This document shows positions 54,901 to 64,000 of a stretch of 64,000 bases of DNA, piece after piece. Within the stretch, counting starts at the first letter, position 1; every line of letters starts with the position of its first letter. Source of the DNA: Rhodococcus opacus (GTDB lineage: Bacteria > Actinomycetota > Actinomycetes > Mycobacteriales > Mycobacteriaceae). The stretch spans positions 1-64,000 of the forward strand of contig NZ_JAAXPA010000022.1 of NCBI RefSeq assembly GCF_012396235.1, read 5' to 3'. The notes under the pieces are model-generated. The model saw only the letters and a list, made by a program, of their open reading frames with translations, was not told where the DNA came from and searched no databases. The position numbers were made by a program, and so were the translations under genes.

Positions 54901-57900
54901 CCTCGGCCTCCCCGAACTGAGCGTCGACACCAGTTTCTTCGAACTCGGCGGCAACTCCCTGATGGCCACCCAGGTCGTGTCCCGCGTGAACACCGCCCTC
55001 GGTGTGCGGATCGGGGTCCGGGACCTCTTCCAGTCGCCGTCGGTGTCGCAATTGGCGGTCGCGGTGGCGAACACGAGCCCGCCCACCGACCCGCGGCCGG
55101 TGCTGGAGGCGCGGGAACGACCCGACCGCGTGCCCCTCTCCGTTGCGCAACAACGCATGTGGTTCCTCAACCAGTTCGACACGGCCTCGGCCGCCTACAA
55201 CCTGCCGATCGCCCTGCGGCTCACCGGCGATCTCGACCGGGAAGCCCTGCGAGCGGCGCTCGGCGACATCCAGGAACGGCACGAAGCGCTGCGCACCGTC
55301 TTCCCCGACACCCCTGACGGACCCCACCAGCTGATCCTGCCCGCCGTGAGCGTGCTGGCCGACACCGATCCGATCGACGTCGACGCCCAGTCGATCACCG
55401 TCGCGGTGGCGGCCCTCGGCGGTGCCGGATTCGACCTCAGCGCCGACATACCGCTGCGCGCCGGACTGTTCCGGGAGGCGCCCGACCGGCATGTTCTCGT
55501 CCTCGTGGTTCATCACATCGCCGCCGACGGGTGGTCGATGACGCCGCTGGCCGCGGACGTGATGGTCGCGTACGCGGCGCGCGCCGCCGGTCACGCACCC
55601 ACCTGGGCGCCGCTCCCGGTGCAGTACGCCGACTACAGCCTCTGGCAGAGGGAACTACTGGGTTCGGAAGACGACCCGAACAGCCTGTCCGCCAGGCAGA
55701 TCGCCCACTGGCAGGCGGCGCTCACCGGTGTGCCGCAGCTGATCGAGCTGCCCACCGACAGGCCGCGGCCCGCCGAGATGTCGTATCGGGGCGGTCGTGT
55801 CGACTTCACCATCCCGGCCGACGTCCACGGGCGTCTCGTCGATCTGGCACAGAGCACCGGCACCACGCTGTTCATGGTCACCCACACAGCCCTCGTGGTG
55901 CTGTTCCATCGCCTCGGCGCCGGAACGGACGTCGTCATCGGCACCCCGGTCGCCGGACGCGGTGAGGAGGCGCTCGACGACCTGGTGGGCATGTTCGTCA
56001 ACACCCTGGTGCTTCGCGCGACCGCCGAGCCGGGCGACACGTTCGAGGAGGTTCTCGACCGGGTCCGCAACGCCGACCTTGCCGCGTTCTCCCACGCCGA
56101 CGTGCCGTTCGAGCGACTCGTGGAGGTGCTCAGCCCCGACCGGTCCGCCGCACGTCATCCGCTGTTCCAGGTCATGCTCTCGTTCCAGAACACCGCGCCG
56201 ACCACCGTCGAACTGCCAGGCCTCGAGGTCGCGGCGGCAGAAATCGATGTCCATGTGGCGAAATTCGACCTCCAGTTGACCGTCACCGAACGGTACGGTG
56301 ACGCGGGCACGCCGGGTGGTCTCGCGGCCGGCTTCGACTACGCCACCGATCTGTTCGACGAGTCGACCGTCGCGTCGATGGCCGAGCGATTCGTGAACCT
56401 GTTGCGCTCGGTTGCGGCATCCTCCGCGACGGCGGTCGGTGATCTTCCCCTGCTCCACGCCGCCGAACGCGACCGTCTCCTCGGCACGTGGAACGACACC
56501 GAGCACCGCGTGCCTGCGATGTGTCTGCCCGAGCTGTTCGACGCGCAGGTTGCCCGCACCCCGGATGCGGTGGCTGCGGTGTTCGGGGACGTCACGCTGA
56601 CATATTCCCAACTCGATTGCCGCGCAAACAGTCTGGCGCGCCATCTGATCGACAGAGGGGTGGGACCCGAATCGCGTGTCGGGCTGGCGATGCGGCGCTC
56701 ACCGGACCTGCTGGTGGGCATGTACGCGATCGTCAAGGCCGGCGGTGCCTACGTGCCGGTCGATCCGGACCACCCGACGGACCGGATCGGGTATGTGCTC
56801 GACTCCGCACAGCCCGTCTGCGTGCTCACGACCTCGGCCGACCGCGGCGCACTTCCCGCGGGTTCGTCATTCGTCGAGATCGACCGGATCGCGCTGGATT
56901 CCTGTTCCGGCGAACCCGTCACCGACTCCGACCGACTGGCACCGCTTCGCCCGGACAACCCTGCATACGTCATCTACACCTCGGGCTCCACCGGTCGGCC
57001 CAAGGGAGTGTCGGTGCCGCACCGCGGGATCGTCAATCAGCTCCTGTGGATGCAGTCGGAATACGCGCTCACCGCACGGGACGTGCTGCTGCAGAAGACC
57101 GCAACCACTTTCGACGTATCGCTGTGGGGTTACTTCTGGCCGCTGCTCACGGGCGCCACGATGGTGCTGGCCACCCCGGACGGTCACCGCGACCCCGAGT
57201 ACCTCGCTCGGGTCATCGACGAGCACGGTGTCACGGTCACCGACTTCGTGCCCTCGATGCTCGACGCCTTCGTCGCGTCCGTGCCCGCGACCTCGTGCGC
57301 CACGCTGCGGCACGTCTTCGTGATCGGGGAGGCGCTGCCCCCGGAAACCGTCACGCGATTCCGGGCGCTGTCCGATGCCGGACTGCACAACCTGTACGGG
57401 CCCACCGAGGCGGCAGTCTCGGTCACCTACTGGGACACCGCGACCACGGTCGCCGGCACGGTGCCGATCGGCGTGCCCGAGTGGAACACCCAGGTCTACG
57501 TTCTCGATTCGCGCCTGCACCCGGTTCCCCCCGGCGTTGCCGGTGAGCTTTACCTGGCGGGCGAACAGCTCGCCCGGGGATACCTCGGCCGCGTTGATCT
57601 CACCTCGGACCGGTTCGTGGCCAACCCGTTCACGGCCGGCCTGCGTATGTACCGCACCGGTGACCTCGTGCGATGGACGTCGGCGGGTGCACTCGAATAC
57701 ATCGGGCGCACCGACTTCCAGGTCAAGTTCCGAGGCCAGCGCATCGAGCTCGGCGAGATCGAATTCGTCCTGCGGGCACAGCCGTCGGTCACCAGCGCTG
57801 CCGTGCTGGTCCATTCCGATCCCGGCACCGGCGATCACCTCGTCGCCTATGTCGTGCCCGAGCCGGGACACGACCTCGATACCACGCGACTTCGAGAGTG

Positions 57901-60900
57901 CATGGCCGCGTCCCTGCCGGCGTACATGATTCCGGCAGCTCTGATGGTCGTCGACGAATTCCCGCTCAATACGAGTGGAAAACTCGATCGTCAGGCCCTG
58001 CCCGCGCCCGAATTCGGTGGTTCCGCCTCGGAGTACGTGGCCCCGCGCACGTCGGTCGAGGCCAACCTCGCGGAGATCTTCGCCGAGGTTCTCGGTCTCG
58101 ACCGTATCGGCCTCCGGGACAACTTCTTCGACGTCGGCGGTAACTCGCTCGTCGCCACGCGGGTCACCTCGCGCATTCGGGCCGAGCTAGGTGCGCCGCT
58201 CGCCCTGCGTGACCTGTTCGATGCCCCCACCGTCGGGGCGCTCGCGGAGCGTATCGAGGGAACGGTGCCGACGGCACCACGTGCCCCACTGGTCGCCGCC
58301 CCGCGTGCCGGACGGATTCCGCTGTCCCCGGCGCAACGTCGCATGTGGTTCCTCAACCAGTTCGATACCGCATCTGCGGCCTACAACATGCCCTTCGCCC
58401 TGCGCCTGTCCGGCATTCTCGACGGCGACGGGCTGCATTCGGCGATCCGCGACGTCGTCGACCGACACGAGTCCCTGCGTACCCTGTATCCGGACTCGGT
58501 GGACGGTCCACATCAGGTGATCGTCGGCGCCGACGAGGTGTCCCTCGATCTCGACGTGCAGCCGATTACCGAGGCGGAGCTGCCGGCGCGACTCCTGGCG
58601 CTCGCCACCGAGGGTTTCGACGTCACGTCCGCGGTGCCGCTGCGCACGGCTTTGCTGCGACTGTCCGTCGACGAACACGTGCTGGCCGTTGTGGTGCACC
58701 ACATCTCCGCCGACGGATCGTCGATGGCCCCGCTCGCGCGTGACATCCTGCTCGCCTACACGGCGCGTACGGCTGGGCGGGCACCGTCGTGGGCGCCGTT
58801 GGACGTGCAGTACGCGGACTACAGCCACTGGCAGGCGGAGTTTCTCGGCGACGAGACCGACGGTCGGTCGCAGGCCGCCGAGCAGATCGAATTCTGGTCC
58901 GCCGCGCTCGACGGCATCCCCGATCTGCTCGAGTTGCCTGCGGATCGGCCCCGCCCGGCCGTGCCGACGAATTCGGGTGCGACGGTACCGTTCTCGGTCG
59001 ACGCTGCCACGGCGAAAGCCGTCGCCGACCTCGCGGCCCGCTCTGCTGCCACGCCGTTCATGGTGTGGCACGCCGCGCTGTCGGTTCTGCTCTCACGGCT
59101 GTCGAACGCGGTGGACGTCACCGTGGGCACGCCCGTCGCCGGCCGTGCCGAACCCGCCCTGCAGGACCTCGTCGGCATGTTCGTCAACACTCTCACCCTG
59201 CGCGCGCGAGTATCCGGTGACCTGTCGTTCGCCGACGTGCTCGGACAGGTGCGGGAGTTCGACCTCGCCGCGTTCGCGCACGCCGATCTGCCGTTCGAGC
59301 GTCTCGTGGAGGTACTCGAACCCGCCCGGTCCACAGCCCGTCACCCACTTTTCCAGGTGGGTCTGTCCTACGAGAACTTCGAACCGGGAGTGCTGGAACT
59401 GCCGGGTCTGACGGTGAGCGCCGTCGAGATGAATCCGGAGATCGCGAAATTCGATCTGAATGTGACGCTCACCGAGATCCGAGACGAGCGCGGCACCGTG
59501 TCCGGTCTCACCGGTGCGTTCACGTATGCGGTCGATCTGTTCGACCGTGACACGGTGGAGTCGTTCGCGGATCGTTTCGCGCGGATCGTGGCGGCGGCGC
59601 TGGCCGATCCGGGCACGGCGGTGGGGGACCTGCCGGTGCTGGATCAACGGGAACTGGTTCGCGTACTGCGCGAATGGAACGCCACGGACGTGGAGGTGAG
59701 CGAGCGGCCCTACCTCGCCCGCTACGACGAGCAGGCGGCACGGACGCCTGATGCGGTGGCGGTGGTGTACCGCGACGTGTCTTTGACGTACCGGGAATTC
59801 AACTCGCGGGTCAACCGCTTGGCCCGCACACTCATCGCCGAAGGCGCCGGAACCGAAACCACCGTCGCGGTCGCAGCCCGCCGGTCGATCGAGTTCCTGA
59901 TTGCCCTGCACGCCGTGCTGCGGAGTGGTGCGGCATACGTGCCGCTCGACGTCGATCTTCCGGCGGAGCGAGCGGCCCACGTCATCGAGGCAGCCCAGCC
60001 GGTTCTCGTCCTGACCGCAGTTCGAGACGAGTTCGAGGCAGACTCCGGCGTCCGGATTCTCCCGATGGACGGTCTCGAACTCGACCGGTTCGACGATGCC
60101 CCGGTGACGGACCGCGACCGGCTGCGGCCCCTCGCGGCCGACAACCTGGCCTACGTCATCTTCACCTCGGGTTCGACCGGCCGACCCAAGGGAGTGGCCG
60201 TCTCGCACGCCGGTCTCGGAAGCCACTTCGAGTTCCTGGTGTCACTCGGCGCGCTCGACGAGACCGATCGGGTTGCCGTCAAGACACCACAGTCGTTCGA
60301 CGCGTCGCTCTGGGAATTGTTGTGGCCCCTAGCTGTGGGAGCACGCGTCGTGATCGCGGAACCGGACGGGCACAAGGATCCCGACTACCTCGCGGAACTG
60401 ATCGACACCGAGCAGATCACGGCGATACATTTCGTCCCGTCGATGCTCGCCGTCTTCACCGATGTGATCGTGCCGTCACGGTTCTCATCGCTGCGTACCG
60501 TGTTCGTCGGCGGCGAGGCACTGTCCGTCACTGTGGCGCGGCGGTTCGCGGCCGTCTCCGACGCTGCCGTCCTCAACGCGTACGGTCCTGCCGAGGTCGC
60601 GGCCGCCTCCACCACCTCATGGGTGGACACCTCGAACTCGGGCATCGTCACCGTGGGTACACCGGTCTGGAACACGCGAGCCTACGTGCTGGACCAGCGG
60701 CTCCATCCCAGTCCTGCCGGAGTGACCGGTGAGTTGTACCTGGCCGGCACCCAGGTGTCTCGCGGATACGCGGGACGCCCCGACCTCACCGCCGAACGGT
60801 TCGTGGCGAACCCCTTCGACGCGCCGGGCGCTCGGATGTACCGGACCGGTGACCGTCTTCGCTGGAACAGCCGGGGCGAGTTGGAATACTTCGGTCGCAA

Positions 60901-63900
60901 CGATTTCCAGGTGAAGCTGCGCGGACTGCGGATCGAACTCGGTGAGATCGAGGCGGTACTCGAGTCGGTCGACTCCGTTGCCCAGGCGGTCGTGACCGTT
61001 TATTCCGGAGCGGCGAGCGAACAATTGGTGGCCTACCTCGTCACACGGGCGGGCGCGACGGTCGACATCGAGGCACTGACGGCGTATGCCGAGAGTCGGC
61101 TGCCCGAATACATGATTCCGGACGGGTTCGTCACGCTCGACGCCTTCCCGCTCAACGCGAGCGGCAAACTGGATCGAGCGGCATTGCCTGCTCCCGCCGT
61201 CGGTGACGTCGCGGTCGCTCGGGTGGAGCCACGTACTCCTCTGGAGGAAACACTCGCGGCCTTGTTCCGGGAAGCGCTCGGCGTCGACGAACTGGGAGTG
61301 AACGACTCGTTCTTCGCTCTCGGCGGCGACAGCATCGTGTCGATCCAGCTGGTTTCGCGAGCCAAGGCTGCGGGGATCGTATTCACCCCACGGGATGTCT
61401 TCGAGCGCAAGAGCATTGCCGCGCTTGCCGGAGTGGCTACCGTCGCGTCGGCGGATCGACTCGCGCTCGCCGAACTGGCGGGCGGCGGCGTGGGGAACGT
61501 CGAGCTGACCCCGGTTCTCCGATCACTGTTCGACCGGTCGGGTCCGGTGGGCCGGTATTCGCAGTCCGTGCTCCTCACCCTGCCGACCGGGATCGAGCGA
61601 TCGGACATCGTGGCGACGGTGCAGGCGGTCCTCGACAGGCACGACGCGCTGCGGTCCCGGCTGGTCCGCGACGGTGCGGACGTGCGTCACTCGGTGTTGC
61701 CCGCCGGTGCCGTCGACGCCGATCGACTGGTCACGACGGTGCCGGTCAATCCCGACCTCGCCGACGCACCCTTCGATGCGCTGATCGACCGCGAACTCTC
61801 CGCCGCGGCCGACCGGTTCGACTTCGAGACCCCGGTGCTCACGCAGTTCGTCTGGTTGGATCGTGGTGCGACCCGGCCCGGGCGGCTCCTCGTGGTCGCT
61901 CATCATCTGGTCGTCGACGGTGTGTCCTGGCGGATCATCGTGCCGGACCTCGTTGCGGCGGGAGGCGCCGTCACAGCCGGTCACGCTCCGAATCTGCCGG
62001 AGGTCGGTACGTCGTTGCGGCGGTGGTCGCACGGGTTATCGGAGGCTGCCCGTCAGCCGTCCACCCTCGCGCAGTTCGACTACTGGCGAGGCGTTGTCGA
62101 CGCTCCGGACCCGCTCCTCGGCGACCGGGCTCTCGATCCGGTGCGGGACCGGACCTCGACCACGCAGGAGCTGCACGTCGAGTTGTCCACCGAGATCACG
62201 GGCACGCTGCTGGCCCGCGTGCCGGAGGCATTCCGGTGTTCGGTCGGTGATTCGCTGCTTGCCGGCTTCGCGGTGGCCCTCACCGAGTGGCGCCGTGCAC
62301 GTGGGGTGCCCGCCGCCTCTGCGTACCTCACCCTCGAGGGTCACGGCCGCGAGGAGTCGGTCGTGCCGGGCGCCGATCTGTCTCGTACCGTGGGCTGGTT
62401 CACCAGCGTGTATCCGGTGCGTCTCGCCCTGGAAGGGGTGGACACCCAGGACGCACTCGTCGGCGGCGCGTCGGCCGGAGTCGCGATCAAGGCGGTGAAA
62501 GAGCAACTCCTGGCGGTCCCCGACCGGGGCGTCGGGTACGGACTGCTGCGATACCTCAATCCGGCGACGGCCACCGTTCTCGCGGGCTTCGACCCGCCCC
62601 AGGTCGTCTTCAACTACCTCGGAAAGACCGGGATGGGCGATTTGTCCCAGGAGATGCGTGAGATCGGCTGGGTGCCGGATCTTGCGTCGTCGCGGGTCTT
62701 CTCGGGTGAGACCGATCCGGACATGGGCGCTTCCGCAACGATCGAGATCAATGTCGGAGTGACGGATACCGAAGCCGGACCGCGACTCGGTGCTTCAGTG
62801 CGGTTCGCCGGTGAACTGCTCGCAGCCGACGACGTTCGCGAACTCGTCGATCTGTGGCAGCAGGCGCTCGTCTCACAGATCGAGCACGTCGTCGCCGGAT
62901 CCGGTGGGGGACTGACCCCGTCGGACGTCGGCACGGTGGCGCTCACCCAGTCCCAGATCGAGGTCTGGGAGCGGGCGTACCCGACCCTCGAGGATGTGTG
63001 GGCGCTGTCGCCGCTGCAGGCCGGTTTCCACTTCCATTCGCTGCTGGCCGCCGAGCACAGTGTCGATGTCTACCATTCTCAGCTGCGGATGACCCTGCTC
63101 GGCGACGTGTCGGCGGATCGGATGCGGGCTGCTGCCGCTGCGCTCCTGGAGCGGTATTCCAACCTGCGGGTGGTGTTCGTGCAGGACGGCGACGTCACGG
63201 CGCAGATCCCCCTCCGCGGGGTGGAGGTCCCACTGACCGTGGTCGACCTGTCGGGCCGTGAGAGTGTTTCCGGGGAAAGGGAACTCGAGGCGCTGGTCAC
63301 CGAGAACCGGGCCGCGCCGTTCGACTTGTCCGAGGCTCCGCTGCTGCGCCTGCTGCTCGTGCGCACGGGCACCGAGCGGCACGAGTTGGCGATGACCAAC
63401 CACCACATTCTCCTCGACGGATGGTCCATCCCGCTGATCGTCCAGGACCTGCTGGTGCTCTACGCGACAGCGGGCGATCAGTCCGCGCTGCCGGCGGTGC
63501 GGCCGTACCGGGAATACCTGGACTGGCTGGCCCGCCGAGACCCCTCCGCCTCGCGGGCCGCGTGGGCGCACGCGTTGGACGGCCTCGACGAGCCGACCCT
63601 GCTCGCGCCTGCGCGCACCGGCGGCACGGTGACGGCGGACCCGGAGGAAGTTCCGATCCACTTTTCCGAGGCGGACACCGCCGCGCTGCTGGCGTTCGCC
63701 CGACAGCACGGCGTCACGCCGAACACGGTGATCCAGACTGCCTGGGCACTGTTGCTCAGGCGACTCACCGGACGGGACGACGTCGTATTCGGCGCCACCG
63801 TCTCGGGCCGCCCCCCGCACATCCCCGGGATCGAATCGATGGTCGGGCTCTTCATCAACACCGTCCCCGTCCGGGTACGAATCGACGCCGACGAGTCGGC

Positions 63901-64000
63901 GGCCGAGCTGCTGGCCCGGGTGCAGGGGCAGCAGGCCGATTTGCTCGATCACCACTATCTCGGTCTGACGGAAATCCAGGCAGAGGCGGGGGTCGGGGTG
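51917..64000 (+). CDS. Multimodular non-ribosomal peptide synthetase, 3' end cut by window
   Basis: One open frame of 4028 codons, GTG start at 51917 after GAAGGA. Domains: C1 (HHxxxDG His150), A1 (YTSGSTG 628), T1 (Ser1014 in LGGNS), C2 (His1199), A2 (1687), T2 (Ser2077), C3 (His2261), A3 (FTSGSTG 2749), T3 (Ser3139 in LGGDS), epimerisation E (HHLVVDG 3329) and C4 (HHILLDG 3829). All active-site motifs seen are intact. The protein begins with a C domain, so it takes an acyl or aminoacyl group from another carrier. Residue 3 should be D-configured, and C4 should be the D-accepting type. Pocket residues read by eye: A1 DAFFVAAIM, A2 DVWDFILVS, A3 DAWHFGAAA; none gives me a safe amino acid. Codon usage changes in A1 (53480-54830). 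No MbtH, transporter or tailoring gene is in view. Product unknown. Confidence 0.96.
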   Translation, partial: MVEAVPSGDVTAASGIPDGAFPLSTAQQGMWFAQQLDPDVPVTIAQCVELVGALDVALLSESLITAGRELGSAFLRLVEVDGVPYQLVDPTLDASVRFVDLQHEPDPRAAAKEWMRQEYTTPLDVCRDRLVTSAVLCTGPDRHYWYSRVHHVALDGMGSMTLIDRTTQLYTAAVQGRTAAPSKAAALTDVARVDDDYRISPRYRADQEYWSERVSTIGEPHSLVERSAPARARSRTAGGQIPGTLVDHLEAATNRHDSSTAFEVIAAFAAYLSRMTGREEVAVSLPVTARTTALLRRSGGMVSNVVPLHLHVRPDMTNADLVAAVRLEVTAALRHQRYPHIDIRRDAATEHQGFYGPLINVMLFHDEITLGSVVGRLELLSTGPITDLAVNVYHGVAGTSLNLDFEANPDLYSERTLGAHHTRFTRFLGAFLTSGTDGPRRIGDLDILDEDERRTLVPATGRAGFVPVTLPDLLAGAVRGNPDGDALVAPGHGTSAALSYRALDETSNQLARLLIDLQVGPEVMVALALPRSRESVSSVWAVAKAGAAFVPVDPSYPADRIAFMLEDCSAPIGITTAAFRDGLPECTHWIVLDDDEFLSAVASYPADAVTDADRTGVLSVDHPAYVIYTSGSTGRPKGVAVTHRGVVNLAADERDRLVVSSGSRVLHFASPSFDASVFELVMAVCAGATLVVAPTTIYGGTELAELIAEQRVTHAFCTPAALASLDHRGLDHLKTVVVAGDVCPPELVARWAPGRIMVNAYGPSETTIMSSATGPMGPGQPVTIGSPTVGVDLVVLDHRLRPVPAGVRGELYVLGSSLARGYVHRTGLTAERFVASPFGTGGRMYRTGDVVRWVTAPDGPPVLEFLGRSDFQVKVRGFRIELGEIDAALAAHPVVEFAHTVGYDDGSGSSRLVSYVLPAPGVEVDTRVLAGFVGQRLPGYMVPSAIMVLDSLPLTRAGKLDRNALPAPIFAAPSADTVRPRTVTEEILLGIFRDVLGLPELSVDTSFFELGGNSLMATQVVSRVNTALGVRIGVRDLFQSPSVSQLAVAVANTSPPTDPRPVLEARERPDRVPLSVAQQRMWFLNQFDTASAAYNLPIALRLTGDLDREALRAALGDIQERHEALRTVFPDTPDGPHQLILPAVSVLADTDPIDVDAQSITVAVAALGGAGFDLSADIPLRAGLFREAPDRHVLVLVVHHIAADGWSMTPLAADVMVAYAARAAGHAPTWAPLPVQYADYSLWQRELLGSEDDPNSLSARQIAHWQAALTGVPQLIELPTDRPRPAEMSYRGGRVDFTIPADVHGRLVDLAQSTGTTLFMVTHTALVVLFHRLGAGTDVVIGTPVAGRGEEALDDLVGMFVNTLVLRATAEPGDTFEEVLDRVRNADLAAFSHADVPFERLVEVLSPDRSAARHPLFQVMLSFQNTAPTTVELPGLEVAAAEIDVHVAKFDLQLTVTERYGDAGTPGGLAAGFDYATDLFDESTVASMAERFVNLLRSVAASSATAVGDLPLLHAAERDRLLGTWNDTEHRVPAMCLPELFDAQVARTPDAVAAVFGDVTLTYSQLDCRANSLARHLIDRGVGPESRVGLAMRRSPDLLVGMYAIVKAGGAYVPVDPDHPTDRIGYVLDSAQPVCVLTTSADRGALPAGSSFVEIDRIALDSCSGEPVTDSDRLAPLRPDNPAYVIYTSGSTGRPKGVSVPHRGIVNQLLWMQSEYALTARDVLLQKTATTFDVSLWGYFWPLLTGATMVLATPDGHRDPEYLARVIDEHGVTVTDFVPSMLDAFVASVPATSCATLRHVFVIGEALPPETVTRFRALSDAGLHNLYGPTEAAVSVTYWDTATTVAGTVPIGVPEWNTQVYVLDSRLHPVPPGVAGELYLAGEQLARGYLGRVDLTSDRFVANPFTAGLRMYRTGDLVRWTSAGALEYIGRTDFQVKFRGQRIELGEIEFVLRAQPSVTSAAVLVHSDPGTGDHLVAYVVPEPGHDLDTTRLRECMAASLPAYMIPAALMVVDEFPLNTSGKLDRQALPAPEFGGSASEYVAPRTSVEANLAEIFAEVLGLDRIGLRDNFFDVGGNSLVATRVTSRIRAELGAPLALRDLFDAPTVGALAERIEGTVPTAPRAPLVAAPRAGRIPLSPAQRRMWFLNQFDTASAAYNMPFALRLSGILDGDGLHSAIRDVVDRHESLRTLYPDSVDGPHQVIVGADEVSLDLDVQPITEAELPARLLALATEGFDVTSAVPLRTALLRLSVDEHVLAVVVHHISADGSSMAPLARDILLAYTARTAGRAPSWAPLDVQYADYSHWQAEFLGDETDGRSQAAEQIEFWSAALDGIPDLLELPADRPRPAVPTNSGATVPFSVDAATAKAVADLAARSAATPFMVWHAALSVLLSRLSNAVDVTVGTPVAGRAEPALQDLVGMFVNTLTLRARVSGDLSFADVLGQVREFDLAAFAHADLPFERLVEVLEPARSTARHPLFQVGLSYENFEPGVLELPGLTVSAVEMNPEIAKFDLNVTLTEIRDERGTVSGLTGAFTYAVDLFDRDTVESFADRFARIVAAALADPGTAVGDLPVLDQRELVRVLREWNATDVEVSERPYLARYDEQAARTPDAVAVVYRDVSLTYREFNSRVNRLARTLIAEGAGTETTVAVAARRSIEFLIALHAVLRSGAAYVPLDVDLPAERAAHVIEAAQPVLVLTAVRDEFEADSGVRILPMDGLELDRFDDAPVTDRDRLRPLAADNLAYVIFTSGSTGRPKGVAVSHAGLGSHFEFLVSLGALDETDRVAVKTPQSFDASLWELLWPLAVGARVVIAEPDGHKDPDYLAELIDTEQITAIHFVPSMLAVFTDVIVPSRFSSLRTVFVGGEALSVTVARRFAAVSDAAVLNAYGPAEVAAASTTSWVDTSNSGIVTVGTPVWNTRAYVLDQRLHPSPAGVTGELYLAGTQVSRGYAGRPDLTAERFVANPFDAPGARMYRTGDRLRWNSRGELEYFGRNDFQVKLRGLRIELGEIEAVLESVDSVAQAVVTVYSGAASEQLVAYLVTRAGATVDIEALTAYAESRLPEYMIPDGFVTLDAFPLNASGKLDRAALPAPAVGDVAVARVEPRTPLEETLAALFREALGVDELGVNDSFFALGGDSIVSIQLVSRAKAAGIVFTPRDVFERKSIAALAGVATVASADRLALAELAGGGVGNVELTPVLRSLFDRSGPVGRYSQSVLLTLPTGIERSDIVATVQAVLDRHDALRSRLVRDGADVRHSVLPAGAVDADRLVTTVPVNPDLADAPFDALIDRELSAAADRFDFETPVLTQFVWLDRGATRPGRLLVVAHHLVVDGVSWRIIVPDLVAAGGAVTAGHAPNLPEVGTSLRRWSHGLSEAARQPSTLAQFDYWRGVVDAPDPLLGDRALDPVRDRTSTTQELHVELSTEITGTLLARVPEAFRCSVGDSLLAGFAVALTEWRRARGVPAASAYLTLEGHGREESVVPGADLSRTVGWFTSVYPVRLALEGVDTQDALVGGASAGVAIKAVKEQLLAVPDRGVGYGLLRYLNPATATVLAGFDPPQVVFNYLGKTGMGDLSQEMREIGWVPDLASSRVFSGETDPDMGASATIEINVGVTDTEAGPRLGASVRFAGELLAADDVRELVDLWQQALVSQIEHVVAGSGGGLTPSDVGTVALTQSQIEVWERAYPTLEDVWALSPLQAGFHFHSLLAAEHSVDVYHSQLRMTLLGDVSADRMRAAAAALLERYSNLRVVFVQDGDVTAQIPLRGVEVPLTVVDLSGRESVSGERELEALVTENRAAPFDLSEAPLLRLLLVRTGTERHELAMTNHHILLDGWSIPLIVQDLLVLYATAGDQSALPAVRPYREYLDWLARRDPSASRAAWAHALDGLDEPTLLAPARTGGTVTADPEEVPIHFSEADTAALLAFARQHGVTPNTVIQTAWALLLRRLTGRDDVVFGATVSGRPPHIPGIESMVGLFINTVPVRVRIDADESAAELLARVQGQQADLLDHHYLGLTEIQAEAGVGV

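Noticed and set aside
1..64000. CRISPR arrays, tRNA or rRNA genes, phage structural genes
   Set aside because: No regularly spaced repeats, no tRNA-like cloverleaf with CCA-type ends noticed, and no phage motifs were seen on reading; a covariance search would be needed to exclude small RNAs.

Overview
The window is high-GC actinobacterial DNA. Gene content (cobIJ/cobH/cobG/cobN, split lnt and ppm1, ANTAR proteins, deazaflavin-type enzymes, DosR-type stress genes, class A beta-lactamase, a large NRPS) points to Rhodococcus or a close relative in the Mycobacteriales. The genus call is inference from gene content, not from a marker gene.

Region 1, about 1-16.5 kb, is an accessory region full of broken genes. 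Intact genes are a stand-alone ATP-dependent DNA ligase, a SixA-like phosphatase, a two-domain universal stress protein, a low-GC cytidylate-kinase-like protein, a DUF1876 protein with a DosR-type box, and an amino-acid permease. Around them lie fragments of an MHS-family transporter, an epsilon/zeta-like toxin-antitoxin pair, a ClpC-N-domain protein, a DevR/DosR-type regulator, an IS110-type transposase, a KUP potassium transporter with frameshift plus internal deletion, a second copy of part of the ligase, two decayed copies of one small gene, and a LysR regulator with a one-base frameshift. DUF1876, USP, Clp-N and devR together look like the remains of a hypoxia/dormancy (DosR-regulon) cluster.

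Region 2, 16.7-22 kb: maleylacetate reductase with a SnoaL-like protein, small hypothetical genes, and a beta-lactamase locus in which a lipoprotein class A beta-lactamase is divergent from a LysR gene that is translationally coupled to a second, signal-less class A-like serine hydrolase.

Region 3, 22-29 kb: aerobic cobalamin synthesis. cobG, cobH and cobIJ run leftward; cobN runs rightward behind a cobalamin riboswitch.

Region 4, 29-51.7 kb: ordinary chromosomal genes. These include a PPOX protein, TetR with palindromic operators and a DUF418 membrane protein, two ANTAR regulators, TldD/TldE, TauE/SafE, an orphan histidine kinase and an orphan NarL-type regulator, two YtcJ-like amidohydrolases (one beside an APC permease and TetR), a GT-C-like membrane protein, YciI, CBS, a secreted protein, FxsA, and the overlapping chain amidohydrolase-lnt-ppm1 ending in a strong hairpin.

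Region 5, 51.9 kb to the end: one uninterrupted NRPS reading frame (at least 4028 codons, cut by the window edge) with order C-A-T, C-A-T, C-A-T-E, C. The first adenylation domain has codon usage unlike the rest of the gene, suggesting a domain swap. This NRPS and the decayed dormancy/toxin-antitoxin region are the most interesting parts of the window.
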